Source: Pyrus communis
Lineage: Eukaryota > Streptophyta > Magnoliopsida > Rosales > Rosaceae
Length of the DNA: 64,000 nucleotides
Direction of reading: 5' to 3'
NCBI RefSeq assembly: GCF_963583255.1
Contig: NC_084815.1
Coordinates: forward strand, 3,456,150-3,520,149
Position numbers and translations under genes: made by a program. This document shows, piece after piece, positions 36,001-48,312 of the stretch (positions are counted from its first letter, which is position 1; each line of letters opens with the position of its first letter). Below the pieces are notes generated by a model. It worked only from the letters and a program-made list of their open reading frames with translations. It was not told where the DNA came from and searched no databases.

Positions 36001-36343
36001 ATTGTGGAACAAACCCCCTAACATATTGTTTGAATGAGGAAAAAAAACTTGGATTTAAGTCATAATTTATAAATTGACATGCATCAATTCCCTTATTTGG
36101 ATTCATAATCATAGAAATTTAGAATGTCCTCGTAGAAAAAAATTGAAATTTGGGACCACCAAATTCAAATTCTATATAAATATGTGTCATTTCTAAATTT
36201 CTGTGAATGAAAGTTTAAAAATAACAAATTCAATAATAAAATTTCATTATTATTTTAGGCTAACCAAACAAGAAATTTACAAATTCTAGAAAATAAAATT
36301 TCATCATTCCAATTTCCGTCATTTTAAAATTCCTTCGTAATCT

Positions 36344-36522
36344 TCCATTTAGTACTACAGTCTAGTGGTATTTCTCTTTACTTGTAAGTGAGAGGTCTTA
36401 GGTTCAATTCTTGCTAAAAACGAATCTGAACCACATTATTGCTAGCCCATTATAAGGCTAAGTCTCATCCTCCTCCCTTTAGTGCATATAATATCGTTTG
36501 TCCAAAAAAAAAAAAAAAAAAA
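36344..36522 (+). mobile_element. tRNA-derived SINE, full length
   Basis: Same family as 2452-2617. It has an A-box-like GTCTAGTGGTATTTC, a B-box-like AGGTTCAATTCTT, a body ending ATATCGTTTGTCC and a 19-base poly(A). Flanks CCTTCGTAATCTT (about 36331) and CCTTAGTAATTTT (about 36525) are a good target-site duplication. This is the best-preserved copy in the window. Confidence 0.8.
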
Positions 36523-36839
36523 CCCTTAGTAATTTTAAATTTCTCATCCAAACAAAGTGTAATAATGTTTATGGAATCCTGGGGTAAATTTGTGATAAAC
36601 CCTTTTTGACCAATTTTTATTATAAAAAAAAAAAAAATTATACTTATAGAATTTGACTCAATTGAGAAGGTGTAACAAAATTTGTGGCGTAATTGAGCAA
36701 TAAACAATATGTGGGTTAAATATCAACAAAAAAATATATGTGGGGTAAATTTGAACTGTTCAGTTGACAATTGTTCCTCCATCAACTCGATTCGATTAGC
36801 ACCCGGTGTCCGTCGGCTGCAGTCGGCAGAGGATAGACA

Positions 36840-37603
36840 GCCTCTCTTCTCCTAAACCAAAAGATCCAGGTTTCAGCTGCGAACCCTACTGAAACCGATA
36901 CCCACCCCCGCACCCGACCCAAACCCGTTTGATCTGAGATTCTGAGATCCACCGCCCAGAAGCCGTCCCCGAATCAACAACCACCGACCCATCACGCCTC
37001 CTCCTCCTCCAGCTTCCTACTGGTAAATTTCCCCATTTGGATTTTCTTGTTTGCTCTTTAATCTTTGCTTGTGTAAGCATGACTCTTTGCTTCATTAGCT
37101 TCTGGGATTGTTTGGGTTCTTGAAAATGCATGAACTTATTTGAAACTTTAATCCAGTTAAAATTATTCAGTTTTGTTTGATGTACAACAAGACTCTCTCT
37201 TTCATTCAATCCAAAATTATTAAATTTTGTTTAATTTTGCACAAATAACCGTCCATTTGTTCGATCTCCATCCAATGAATTTTTATAGATATGATATTTA
37301 GATGAACATAAAAATTTGGATGCTTTAATTCCATCTGAAAAGAAAAGTCCGTGCATATACCAAAAGTTTCGATTTTGTTTGTTGCACTCATTACTCATTA
37401 CTAGCTCAATAATCGCAGTGTTTTTGTCGGACTTCGTTTCTGGATTTTGATATAAACGTACTGTAAAGTTTTTTACTGGGTAAAACCTTTGCATTCTGAA
37501 GTATTCGTTGTATCGTGTTAAATCGCTTAAGATACGGAGGCGAATTTCAAGTCGACAATGATCTCATTGTTTCTGATCCAGTGAACATTTGATTTCACGA
37601 GCA
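36840..37603 (+). promoter_or_regulatory. 5' UTR with intron, SAM-domain gene
   Basis: A C-rich leader ends at about 37020 with CTACTG|GTAAATTT, a good donor. A pyrimidine-containing stretch ends CACGAGCAG|GTTCTC at about 37603. This makes an intron of about 580 bases lying wholly in the leader, a common plant arrangement that often boosts expression. The transcript start was not determined. Confidence 0.5.
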
Positions 37604-37615
37604 GGTTCTCTGCTG

Positions 37616-38407
37616 ATGGCAAAGAAAAGGCAAACGCAGCTTGGGGTTGCCCAGCACAAGAATAATACCTCCACTGGTGGTCTAATTGAGTCTTCAAACT
37701 CCGATAATGATCCTGATCTGCAAGATAATTGGGTGATAGTTAAGAAGCAGAGAGTCAAAATTCTGATACCTCCCCTGCCTGTTGCTAATAAATCTCCACC
37801 GCCAAATCCAGGACCAGTCCAGCTGCAACCTGTGGCCGGAGAAGCGGAAGGAAACAAATCACAGTTTCCTGTCGAGACTGAGACATGTCCTAAGACGAGT
37901 TCAGTTCAGGAGCAAATGAGGATTAAATCTTTTGCTCAGAAAAGGGTTGTTCAAGTTACTAGAAAATCTCCTCCTGCTCACTACGTTTCAACATTTGGGA
38001 AGTCAATCAAGCGCGATGTAAGAATGGAATTACGAAATCCAGATCAGATTGCTACTTCACAGTCTCGTAGAACACCGGGGGTATTTAAAACCTCAAAAGC
38101 CATCATTCAGCCAAGAAAATTACGACTTGGCCCGAGTATTTTCCTTGATCAGGGAATGCTGCTGAATCAAAAGCTGAGAGCTCTGAATCTTGAGAGGAAG
38201 CTTCAGAAAGCTGGCGGGTTAAGCAGGTGGTTAGCATCACTAGGACTGGGGCAGTTTGTTAGGATTTTCCAGAGGAAAGGTCTGAGTAAGTTCCAGTTGG
38301 TGAATCTGACCATGAAGAAGCTCAAAGACATGGGTGCCAATGCAGTAGGGCCCCGGAGGAAACTGATGCACGCAATCGACTGCTTTTGCCAGCCGTGCTT
38401 CTTTTAA
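37616..38407 (+). CDS. SAM-domain protein, plant-specific
   Basis: An uninterrupted frame of 263 residues starts at MAKKRQTQLGVAQHK; it is the first ATG after the leader intron. The N-terminal ~190 residues are basic, proline/serine-rich and probably disordered (NWVIVKKQRVKILIPPLP near residues 40-57). The C-terminal ~65 residues form a sterile alpha motif: LSRWLASLGLGQFVRIFQRK, then LTMKKLKDMGANAVGPRRKL and MHAIDCF. SAM domains mediate protein-protein or RNA contacts. The layout resembles Arabidopsis SAM-domain proteins such as AT3G48800, whose roles are poorly defined. No obvious targeting signal is seen, and the basic N-terminus may favour the nucleus (inference). Confidence 0.85.
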   Translation: MAKKRQTQLGVAQHKNNTSTGGLIESSNSDNDPDLQDNWVIVKKQRVKILIPPLPVANKSPPPNPGPVQLQPVAGEAEGNKSQFPVETETCPKTSSVQEQMRIKSFAQKRVVQVTRKSPPAHYVSTFGKSIKRDVRMELRNPDQIATSQSRRTPGVFKTSKAIIQPRKLRLGPSIFLDQGMLLNQKLRALNLERKLQKAGGLSRWLASLGLGQFVRIFQRKGLSKFQLVNLTMKKLKDMGANAVGPRRKLMHAIDCFCQPCFF

Positions 38408-39286
38408 AAGCATTCCGGAATTCATTTAGGATCAAGTTGAGAAACAAAACCTAAAACCAACATCTTTTTCTGCGAGTAACATCAGAAGCAGCGAGGTACG
38501 TTGTTCCCATTTCGATGTGTACAGTTTTCGGATTGGTGCATTTTATGAAAAGAAAATGTCTACAAACTACGGCGATGTCATGTGAGTGCTGGTTGTATGG
38601 ATAAGCCTTGTGTCAGTTTTCTACGAGCATTCAGAATGCTACATGAAGTAGGTTTGTAACGTTTGTTTATGGTAGTATGGGTGTAAATAATTGTGTCCAT
38701 TAGATCACACGCATTAGTGGATCTGTCAAATTATATGTTTCTGATCCACCGCATGATATTTTCATAAGAGGACATAATGTGGTGGCGATGCTCACCATTT
38801 TACGGTGATGGATAACGTATTATTTCGCCGGTGGTCGATGTTTGAGTGACACAAAAAGAGAAACGAACTTCTTACTCCTTCCTGTAAGTACCTCATTTCG
38901 GCATGGGAGAGAGGTTGGCCGGTACCACACTGATTCTAATTTCAAGTGAATCCATACAATAATAAACAATATTTCACACATTACCCATAAAAATTGAATT
39001 ACTCATTTTGTTTGGGAGTTGGTAGTGTTTTTATATAAAACTAAAAAGAAACCAATTACGAAATTTGGTTTAGAGTCTATCTGGCACTTTATTTGAATTT
39101 AACATTTTAGATGTAAAAATACTTTCTGCGTGTTACACTTTTGAATACTTGTTTAGTTGGACTATTTGAAAAAACTGAAGTCAAAATAACTTAAAAATTA
39201 GCCTACTTTAAAAAAAACACAAAAAGTGAGTTTTATAAGGTTTTTGAATTCCAAATCAGTATTTTCTCTCTCCTATCCTCTCTTCT

Positions 39287-39544
39287 CTCATTTATGATCT
39301 TCCTCGTTTTTATTTCTTTCATATCTTTTTCTTTCCTCTCCGAATCCCCTCTCCTTTCTTTCTATCTCCTCCCTTCCAAACCACTCTCTTATTTATCTCT
39401 CATCTCCTCTCCTCACTCATTTATGATATTTCTCATTTTTATCTCTTTCATATCTTTCTATTTCCTCTTCTGATCCCCTCTCTCCTTTCTTTCTATCTCC
39501 TCCCTTCCAAATCGCGCTCTTATTTCTCTCTCCTCTCCTTCATC
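39287..39544. repeat. two 129-bp pyrimidine-rich tandem units
   Basis: Units 39287-39415 and 39416-39544 both begin CTCATTTATGAT and include CTTTCTTTCTATCTCCTCCC followed by TTCCAAA. The strand is almost purely C/T, so the region could adopt triplex or other non-B structure. Confidence 0.8.
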
Positions 39545-41080
39545 TCTCTCTCCTTTGACGCTCTCTTTGGATATCTTTGTCTATCCAATTGGTACTAGTT
39601 TTTGAATTCACCCGCAGGGGGGGATAGGGTTTTTTTTTTCCTTTTAATTATTGAAATTAAAGACAATTTTGAGTATCAACAAGTTTTTAAATCTTAAATA
39701 AAATTCTTTTTAAAGAACTTTTTAAGAAATGTTTTGAAAAATTCTAAATTTTTTTAATACGCTATCAAACAGGTCCTTAGTTTTTAGAAATTCGAGAATA
39801 GTAACTCAATGGATCGAAAATAGGTCGAATCTTTATCTACAAAGTTGGGAAGTATAAAAAAAAATGATTGCAATTGTTGTCGGTATGACTTTTTCACGAG
39901 AGAGAGATTTGGATGCACCAAAGCTTAATGCTGCGGCCACTCACCTTGGGTTGGCATGAACACTCAACCAACTCTGCTTTTGGTATGACATTATAAAGTG
40001 GGAAATGAAAGGGAAAGGAAACAAAATAGACACTCGGATTCTCATTCTTTTCCATTGTAAAAATCAAGCTAAAAGGAACATGTTTCGAATTTACAAAATG
40101 TTTTTTGCATGCAAGTGGTCGATCATTCTAGTAGATAGAGTATTCATTTTTAATTCGATGTGTTTCAGGTTTAAATATTTTCTCTTCTCTCTAGTCTAGT
40201 TTAGGCCTTTCGCATGGTGCACCGGAAAATCTGAGTTCTAAGAGAGTGATTCTAATTCTTGTAGTTCAATATAGGGTGGTAATCTTCACCCGTTTTACCT
40301 CTCACATATCTTTTCAATATAGAACTAGTAACAGTTTTTTAGAGTGTGTGCCAGTAAAATGCAATGTGTGAAAATCATCACCCTATATATTAATTACATT
40401 AACGTTATTAAACAATTGAAAAGTTACGTGTGAACTAAGATGGGGTGTGTAAAAAGTATAAATTAGATAAGTCAAGTGTATCAATTATCTTATAAGAATG
40501 AGAGGACATCCTAATTGACAAATAATAGTATGAATTTGTGAGGGTCCTACCTCAACAATCAATCATGCGGTCACACTCGATCATGCGACATTCGATTTGT
40601 CATTTCAACTACATTTATTGGGTTGTGAGGTTGTCCAATTTCAATTATGTGCCGCTTGCTGACATCTAGTTTCCATTGATAGTGTGAGGGATCAGTCTCA
40701 AGACATGATTCGTATATATATAAAATTAAAGTAGCAATATTGTTTATAATAAAAAAAAAAAATTTATAACAAATCCTTTTATGAGAGTTTTAACGTAAAG
40801 TTTGCGGTACTGTTTAATTTAATAAAAAAATCATATTTTTACACTAAAAGTCAAACTTAGTACTATTCATTTTATCTTTTATTTTACCTTTATCATTAAA
40901 ACTCAAAGTTTTCAAACCATTTTCATTAGTTTTCCTTAAAAATATGCATGGGAAGTAAAGTGCTCCACTTTTTCATGTCTCGTCTTCACTTTAAAACCCA
41001 ATTATCAGCAGTATGGCTGTCTTGGTGCAACCCCTTTTTCGTTTAGGTGGAAAGGTATGGAATAGTTGGTTTTTGCTTCT

Positions 41081-41234
41081 ATTTTTTATTTTTTATTTTT
41101 TTTTTCTTTTGAATAAACGATATTATCTACGTTAAAAAAAAATAGATGATTTAGTTTCACAATAAGCTAGAATCAAACCTAAGATTTCTCACTTACAAGT
41201 GAAGAAATACCATTAGATGGTAATACTAACTGAC
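41081..41234 (-). mobile_element. SINE, internally deleted copy
   Basis: The minus strand reads CCATCTAATGGTATTTCTTC (A-box side), then AGGTTTGATTCTAGC (B-box), and ends ATAATATCGTTTATTC plus an A-rich tail. It matches the 36344 copy but lacks part of the middle. Confidence 0.7.
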
Positions 41235-43345
41235 AGTTCGTGCATCAACTTTTTAAAGAGGGATAGAGGTAGTGTTTTCTTTGGGAATGATAAATACTTT
41301 TTTTTTTTCTTCTTACAAATTTGTTTTTATTTGATTTATTTAATTTGAGGAAAAAATTGTATATGAGGCCAAAAAAAATGTGAAAATTTGATTTTTTTTT
41401 TCTTCATCTATATAGGTATCAGATTGTGATTTGTAATTAAAAAAATAATTTCTTTATGTAATGTCGTCACTCTTTCTTTTCTTTTTTCTTTTTTAAAAAG
41501 GGACTGGTAAATGTGAAACAAGTTACCACATATGCTATTATGTGTACGAGGCCTCATACCTTATACTCAAAACTTATACGCGTACCTTGAACTCTAAACG
41601 TAAAAACCAACTAACAATCATATGTACAAACCCCGAGTTTCATACTTGAACTTTAAAATCAAAACCTAGATTGGAGGTAAACTAGTGCTAGTCCAAAGAC
41701 TCCAAAACCCTAAAGCAATTAGACACATATGAATCTATGATATTGGACTAAACTTTTCCAATCACATTCATTAATCCACATTTAAGTTTTTTTTTATTAG
41801 GGAAGAAATTTGTAAATTATGATAAAATTGCAATTTAATAAAAATTTGTAATTCAAGTAATTAAAAATATCCACTCTTATTTTAACGTCTATTTTTATTT
41901 AAAAAAATCTAAATAAAAAGTCCCTATTATAGTTTTCAAGTAGAAACTTTTTGGGTGCTTTGAAACATAAAATATTTTGTACTTTTTTTAATAGATCGAT
42001 ATAATTTTACATTAAGACGAGGGAAAATTCGGATAAGTCACATAATGAGCAATCTAGTTTGGTATCGAATTCGTAATTCACAAGGTTTAAACCTAAAACT
42101 TTTCAATTCTAAATGAAAAAGAATATCACAATATCATAATACTAAGTGATAATATTCCGTACTTTTTTAACTGTGACATACGCACACACTGCCACCATAC
42201 ACATTCCCCTCACTCAGTTGCCCGAGAAAAAGAAGGATTCCCTGCCTTTTTAACTGTGACATATTCTAATCTCAACACTTTTGCTTTTACTTTTGCTTGT
42301 TCTAGGAAAAATCGGTGGGCCATGAACCCAAATTATATTAAAAGATTTAGTGGGCCAACATCACATCTCCAATCGCCTCGACAGCGTCTCTCCTTGATTT
42401 GCACATCTCAAACCCATCTTGTCGATACCCTTTCGGTCCTTGGCTTGTCTTCGACTGTCGTTGCCATGAAATAATTTGGTTTATAGATTTTCAGAGTTGT
42501 AGTATAATGTTGTGCATCAAAATGTTGATTCTACTCTGCATTACTCGTGTTAGAAATATAAATTCATCAGATATAGGTTGCTGAAGTATTGGACATTTTG
42601 ATACATCAACATGTTTTGAACAGGTTCTGAACACAATTTAAAGACAATCAACGATTTAGACACAATTAAGACATAACAAGAGTTTTTTTTTTTTTTTAAT
42701 TAAAAAAACATTTTGAGGCTGTTTTGGAAATATTGAAGCTAAAATTTAAAAAAGTTACCGATCTCAACTTAACTTAAATCCTCATTTTTTCTATAAGTTG
42801 TGCCTCCCTCTTTAATTCTCTTTCTTTCTACAGTTCTTGAGTCACTTAGTTCCACATCCTATGCGCAACAATTAGCATCTAGCACGAGTATTTTGTTTTA
42901 TTATAAATTTCAAGTATTATTTTTAATATATGTAATTTATTATATTTTAATTGTTGTATTTTAATCATGTGCATGTCCTTGGTTTTTTTTTTTTTTTTTT
43001 TAAATTTACCGTGTCGTCTTATCGTGTGTCGCCGTATTTATATCCTTTCACCAGAGTTGAGTTGACATGTATCAATTTATTATTTAGAAGTAGGTTTTTT
43101 TATTTATAACTGAATACTATAAATATGAAAAAAAGAAAACTATTCCATTTTAATATGAAATAGTAACTCCCACCGAAACTCGTAACTGTTAGGCCAGCAG
43201 CCTAAAAGTCCCAAACCCCCCATTGAAACTACCACCCTCATCTCTCTCTCCTCCTAGGCTCCTCCCCCCAACTCTCTCTCTCTCTCCCCTAAACGTAACT
43301 TTCTCTCTCCTCTCCATAACCAGTATAGACTGTGAAAAAGTCAAA

Positions 43346-46300
43346 ATGGGTCAGCTCCTCCCCAGCTCCACCACCCTCTTCGCTTCAAAGCCATCACCCA
43401 CGTGCACCTTCCTCTCCCTCCTCATCATCGGCATTCTGGGTTTTTATACCCTGCATTTCCCCCACCCTCCACTCTCCTCCTCAAATTCCCATTCTGCCCT
43501 CCGATTCCGCCAGATTTTCCTCTCCCATGCCACCAACGCCACCCTCTCCTCCTACCTCCGCGCCCTTACCCTCCATCCCCACCTAGCCGGCACCCCGCCA
43601 TCCTTGGACACCGCCAGCTTCGTCCAGGCCCATTTCCTGGGCCTGGGCCTTGTCACCCGCTCGGCCCACTATAACGCCCTCCTCTCCTACCCACTCCACT
43701 CCTCACTCTCTGCACATTTTATCAACGGCTCCCGCGTGGACATCCCCTTAACCGAGCCCGGCCTCAACAGTAATCGCGACGGCGTCGTTCCACCGTACCA
43801 CGCGTACTCCCCCTCCGGGTCGGCGCACGCCAAGCTCGCCTTCGCCAACCACGGCACGGACGAGGACTATCGTGCGCTGGGGGAGCTCGGGGTGAACGTT
43901 AGCGGGTGCGTGGTGATTATTAGAAGAGGCGATGACGTGTCCAGAGGCGAAGTCGTTAGGAAGGCCGAGAAAAACGGTGCGCTGGCTGTGCTATTGTACA
44001 CCGAGGGGGCCGGTGGTCAAGCGAATGGGGGGTTTAAGAAGGGTTTTGAGAGAGGGTTTCTTATGAACGGCGTGGGGGACCCACTGAGCCCCGGGTGGGC
44101 CGGGGTCGACGGAGCCGAGAGGCTGGACCTGGACGACCCTGAGGTACTGAAAAGGTTTCCGAAAATTCCATCCATGCCCCTGTCCGCGGAAGCTGCCGAA
44201 ACCCTTCTGGGGTGGCTCGGCGGCTCTACTGTGCCGCCAGCGTGGCGGGAGTCGCTGCCCGCCGCAGTGCGCGGGGTGGGGCCCGGCCCGACAGTGGTGA
44301 ATTTCACTTACAAGGTCGGTTTTTGTTGGTGCCCATTTTTCTCTGTTGCATGGATTTTAGTCAAATGTTGTGTGAAAGGTGGTGGCTTGGAAATTTGGCA
44401 ATGCGTGGTTTTTTGACTTTGGTGTTTTCTGTTATTTCTGTTATGTAATCCGAACTGGTGGTTGTGTAAAGTTTAGCCAAAATTGGATGTGGGCAGTGGG
44501 GAGGTGTTATAATTTAAAGCTCTACATTGGAGATTTTTGCCAATTTGGGGAGGAGTGCATGTGTCTCTTGCATTGTGCTTCTAAGAGCAGAGCTTGTCTT
44601 TTAGTGTCTCTGTTAGAAACCTGTTGTTTTGTCACTTTCTGTTGCATCATTTACTTTGTAATCGATATCATTGTTGCAGCTATAGCCGTAATCTATCTTT
44701 TATATCATCGTCTTTTGCTTTTAAATATTTTGCTTACCTACCTATAAATCTTCCCTGCTCCCTCTCTCCTCGTATATATATATATATATATTCTCTCTTA
44801 TATTTTCTGTGTCATAATTTTAGGGGGAGAAAAAGGTGGTGAAGATTCATAATGTTTTTGCTGTCATAAGGGGTTCACAAGAGCCCGACCGCTATGTGCT
44901 GCTTGGAAACCATAGAGATGCGTGGACGTATGGGGCTGTTGACCCCAATAGTGGAACTGCAGCATTACTTGACATTGCTCGTAGATATTCTCTTTTGATG
45001 CGTTCGGGTTGGAATCCTAGGAGGACGATTATTCTCTGTAGTTGGGACGCAGAAGAGTTTGGAATGGTAGGTGATTCTGCGTCTTCATTACCAAAAGACT
45101 CTGGCCAGTCACAGTCATTGTTTTGCATCAGATATTTAAGTGACTTTATTATATAATACTTAGGTTTATTAATCAGAATACTTGAATTTATTGATCTCTC
45201 AAGGTTTGGTGTTCCCAGGTAGGATCTACTGAGTGGGTTGAACAAAACATTGCCAATTTGGGCTCCAAAGCCGTTGCCTACCTTAATGTAGATTGTGCGG
45301 TTCAAGGGCCAGGATTCTTTGTCCGCTCGACTCCTCAGCTGGACAATCTCATTCTTGAGGTCACAAAGAAGGTAAACAAAATAATCATAACCAGTAACTA
45401 CAAATAGAAGAAAGTTATTTTCTTTGGGTGTGAGTCAGTGTTGCACCTCGTATTTGAGTGATATATCCTTGACTGCTATTCAATGTGACCTCAGGTTAAA
45501 GATCCAGACTCGGTGTGTGCCACTGTATATGAGAAATGGATGACCGCAAATAGAAGGGTTGATGTAAGTGATTATCTGCAATTCCCGTTCTTGCTCCATA
45601 CTTTCATGTATTATCCTGCCATGACAGTTTTGGTCACATGTTCTGTCATGGGTTTTCAGGTCCAAAGACTCAGTGCAGTGGATTCTGATTTTGCCCCATT
45701 TTTGCAACATGCAGGGATTCCTTCCATGGATATGTACTATGGAATTGGTACATCTTTTATTTTCCTTCTAGTAAGTCGGATGGAAAAATTGAGTTTTATA
45801 TTAATACTGCAGTAGTGTGATGACTCTTGATTCGTGTTCAGATTTTTCTGTTTATCACACTGCATATGATGCTTATGAGTGGATGATAAACTTTGGAGAT
45901 CCTTTCTTTCAGAGACATGTGGCTGGTAAGCATACTTTTTACAGACTTGTCCACAAAACTATCTGTTGTTGAGTTTTTTATATATTTGAAGACGATTCCT
46001 TTACTGTTTAAAGTTCAATGGAACTTCTCCTCAGTTGCTGGAATGTGGGGACTTCTTGCCCTTCACCTGGCTGATGATTCAGTTCTACCTTTCAATTTCC
46101 TCTCTTATGCGCATCAGTTAAAGGTGTGAATCTTCTCCAAATTTTGTTATTAACTTCTTTTGTTAAATTATTTTGTGAAATGCTGATATTATCATTTTTA
46201 CTTGTGGCTTTCGTTTTGGTTGAATCAGTAAATGTAAGAGAGAAACAGGTTGCAAGAATTAAAATTTTTATCATGGATAGAAGGAAACGATGTAATAGGA

Positions 46301-47277
46301 AAATTATTTAAAGGCGAATCTTCATCAGTTTAACAAATGTGTCAAGAATACTATTGTATTTTTATTGTACGTGTGGGTAAAAAGATGGGCGGTCTAAGCT
46401 TTTTTTTCATGCATATGGTTGGTCCTTTTTAAACTAAATTCTAAACCGACATCTTTATGAATTTTGGGCAGCATTATGAAGATGTTTTGAGCAACTTGTT
46501 GGACGGGGGTGTATCTCTACATCCCCTCACAACAGCAATTCAGGAGTTTGCCTATGCCGCCAAAGAAGCTGAAGATGAAGCACAGGTAAAATCTTCAAAA
46601 TAGACATATTGACACTTCGTTGTTGCCGTCTATTAGTCAAATAATGTCAAAGGTCAACAATGTCATTTTTGATATCGTGTTGAAACTAAACAAGTGAAAT
46701 TATAATGACATGCATATAGCACTGCATTGGTTTATTTTCTATTCTTGTTCTGAAGCAGAATAAGCATAAACGTTTCTGGAAATTCTTTGAAATTCATCCC
46801 TGTAATTTTTTTGAAGTGCAGGAGCTGAGAGAGCAAGAAAATACAAGTGAGCTTGTAATTTTGAAGAAGCGGGCACTGAATGATCGGCTGATGCTTGCTG
46901 AAAGAGGCTTCCTGGATTCAGATGGACTCGAAGGAAGACAGTGGTTCAAGCATCTTGTAAGTAGTTTTCTTTTTACTTGACTTCCTAAAGCTGATTGAGA
47001 ATCAGTAGGTATTGGTTATGGTAGTTAAAAAGAAAAGAGAGACGAAGAAGGGTACATACAAACGCATTGCGTGATCACTTTGCCCCTCTTGTAGGTTTAT
47101 GGGCCTCCTGGTGAGCATGGAAGCAAACTATCCTTCTTTCCCGGAGTAGGCGATGCAATGCTTCGAGCAAAGAGAATGAGTAGCAGAGAAGGGCAGGCCA
47201 AAATTCAGCACGAGATCTGGAGAGTTGCCAGAGCCATACAGAGGGCTGCAAATTCCCTGAGAGGAGACGTTTTCTGA
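43346..47277 (+). CDS. AMP1-like: glutamate carboxypeptidase-like protein (AMP1/LAMP1 family)
   Basis: Ten exons: 43346-44314, 44824-45066, 45219-45371, 45495-45563, 45660-45747, 45842-45925, 46035-46123, 46472-46585, 46822-46956 and 47095-47277. All introns are GT-AG and the product is 708 residues (Arabidopsis AMP1 is 705). An N-terminal signal anchor (about residues 17-36) comes first, followed by the protease-associated region ([29 protein letters not shown]). The M28 peptidase core has the metal and catalytic residues of the NAALADase family: [45 protein letters not shown] and [10 protein letters not shown]. The transferrin-receptor-like dimerisation domain ends [17 protein letters not shown]1 is an ER membrane protein affecting meristem size, hormone balance and miRNA-mediated translational repression; LAMP1 is its paralogue. 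I cannot decide between them. The start at MGQLLPSS fits the family; an upstream in-frame ATG at 43223 lies in the leader. Confidence 0.93.
44772..44792. repeat. TA microsatellite in intron 1
   Basis: A short (TA)n run lies about 30 bases before the exon 2 acceptor of the carboxypeptidase gene. Confidence 0.85.
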
Positions 47278-47690
47278 ATCGTGTACACAGAATGAACAAG
47301 AAAACCTCGAAAACATTCCGGCGCTGGCGTATATTTATGAGCATTGAGTAGAAGAAGATGCAACTTTTTTGCCCTGTAATACGGACATCGCAGTGTTTGT
47401 AAATAGTAAGTTATTCTCTGTAAAGTGTAAACTCAATTTTCCGAGTGAAGATTTTGATGTACTTTCCTTATCAGAGTATATTTGGTTTTTTATTTTTATT
47501 TTTTGGCAAGTGAGTCGGATATAGTAGGTAATTATTTGGTTCGAAAATGTTAATATGTGGCCAATTCGCATCCAACGGACTTAAAGGTGCGATGGGATTT
47601 GCATTTTCATTTTTTTGTTTCCGATAAACGATGGGTACATGTAATAAACTCATGCAACCTATAGAGACGGGGAGGGTTGAACTTTGAGAT
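47278..47690. other. 3' flank of the carboxypeptidase gene
   Basis: This is probable 3' UTR and spacer. No gene is seen. Confidence 0.5.
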
Positions 47691-47898
47691 GTTTGGGAAG
47701 TGCTTTTAAATGATGAAATGGTTTTTTGAGAAAGTGTTTTTGATATTAATCATTTGTAAAAATGCAAATTAATTGTGGAAAAGTATTTGATGTGTTTTCT
47801 GATGCTTTGTACATGAAACACTTCAAGTACTTTTGGAGTCTAAAAATATTTTCTCTACAAATGTTTTCAGTCATTTAAAAGTACTTCTAAGATGAGCC
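47691..47898. mobile_element. MITE-like inverted-repeat element
   Basis: The left end GTTTGGGAAGTGCTTTTAAA and the right end, read inward, with TTAGAAGTACTTTTAAATGA form an imperfect terminal inverted repeat about 200 bases apart. No coding capacity. A target duplication was not clear. Similar AAGCACTT-type words occur at about 62290-62400. Confidence 0.5.
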
Positions 47899-48119
47899 AT
47901 AGTTGGTTCAAGAGGAAAACACTAATCAGTATAGCAATTGTTTTTAAAATTACATAAATGTGTTTTATTGTTGTGTATATGGTTGGATGACCATGTAGTA
48001 TCACCATACGACATAAATTGTTTTTAAAAAAATCACATAAAAAAGCAACAAAAAAGGAATTTTTTTGTTGTAAAAAAGTCACATAAAAAGCAACGAAAAA
48101 TGAAAATAAAAATCAGTTC

Positions 48120-48191
48120 GCGCCAGGTAGGGGTCGAACCTACGGCCTTCTGCTTAGGAAACAGACGCTCTATCCACTGAGCTACAGGCGC
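48120..48191 (-). tRNA. trnR-CCU: tRNA-Arg (anticodon CCU)
   Basis: The minus strand begins GCGCCTGTAGCTCAGTGGAT (acceptor and D arm with A-box). The anticodon arm is TCTGT-TTCCTAA-GCAGA with anticodon CCT, reading AGG codons. The variable loop is short, the T arm is GTAGG-TTCGACC-CCTAC (B-box) and the 3' strand is CTGGCGC. It is 72 nt and intronless. One T-T mismatch lies in the acceptor stem. A T-run (plus-strand AAAAA at about 48108-48113) just downstream can serve as the RNA polymerase III terminator. The DNA lies about 120 bases upstream of, and divergent from, the next gene. Confidence 0.96.
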
Positions 48192-48312
48192 TTGTTAGTA
48201 TGACATGCCCTATGTATATTTATAACTGCTACTACATTTACTTCCCGCCCATGTAATTCGAAATGAAATAAAAAGGAGCCAAACAGAAGAGTTCAGAACT
48301 AGAGAGAGAGAG

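Larger units (their letters stand above)
38408..43200. other. intergenic region, no gene seen
   Basis: It contains a pyrimidine-rich 129-bp tandem duplication (39287-39544), a SINE copy (41081-41234) and AT-rich filler. The frames at 40005 and 42256 show no domain and probably arise by chance. Confidence 0.5.

Noticed and set aside
43332..43674. Overlapping proline-rich frames in the first exon of the carboxypeptidase gene
   Set aside because: They are GC-rich shadows of the true reading frame, which matches the family along its whole length.
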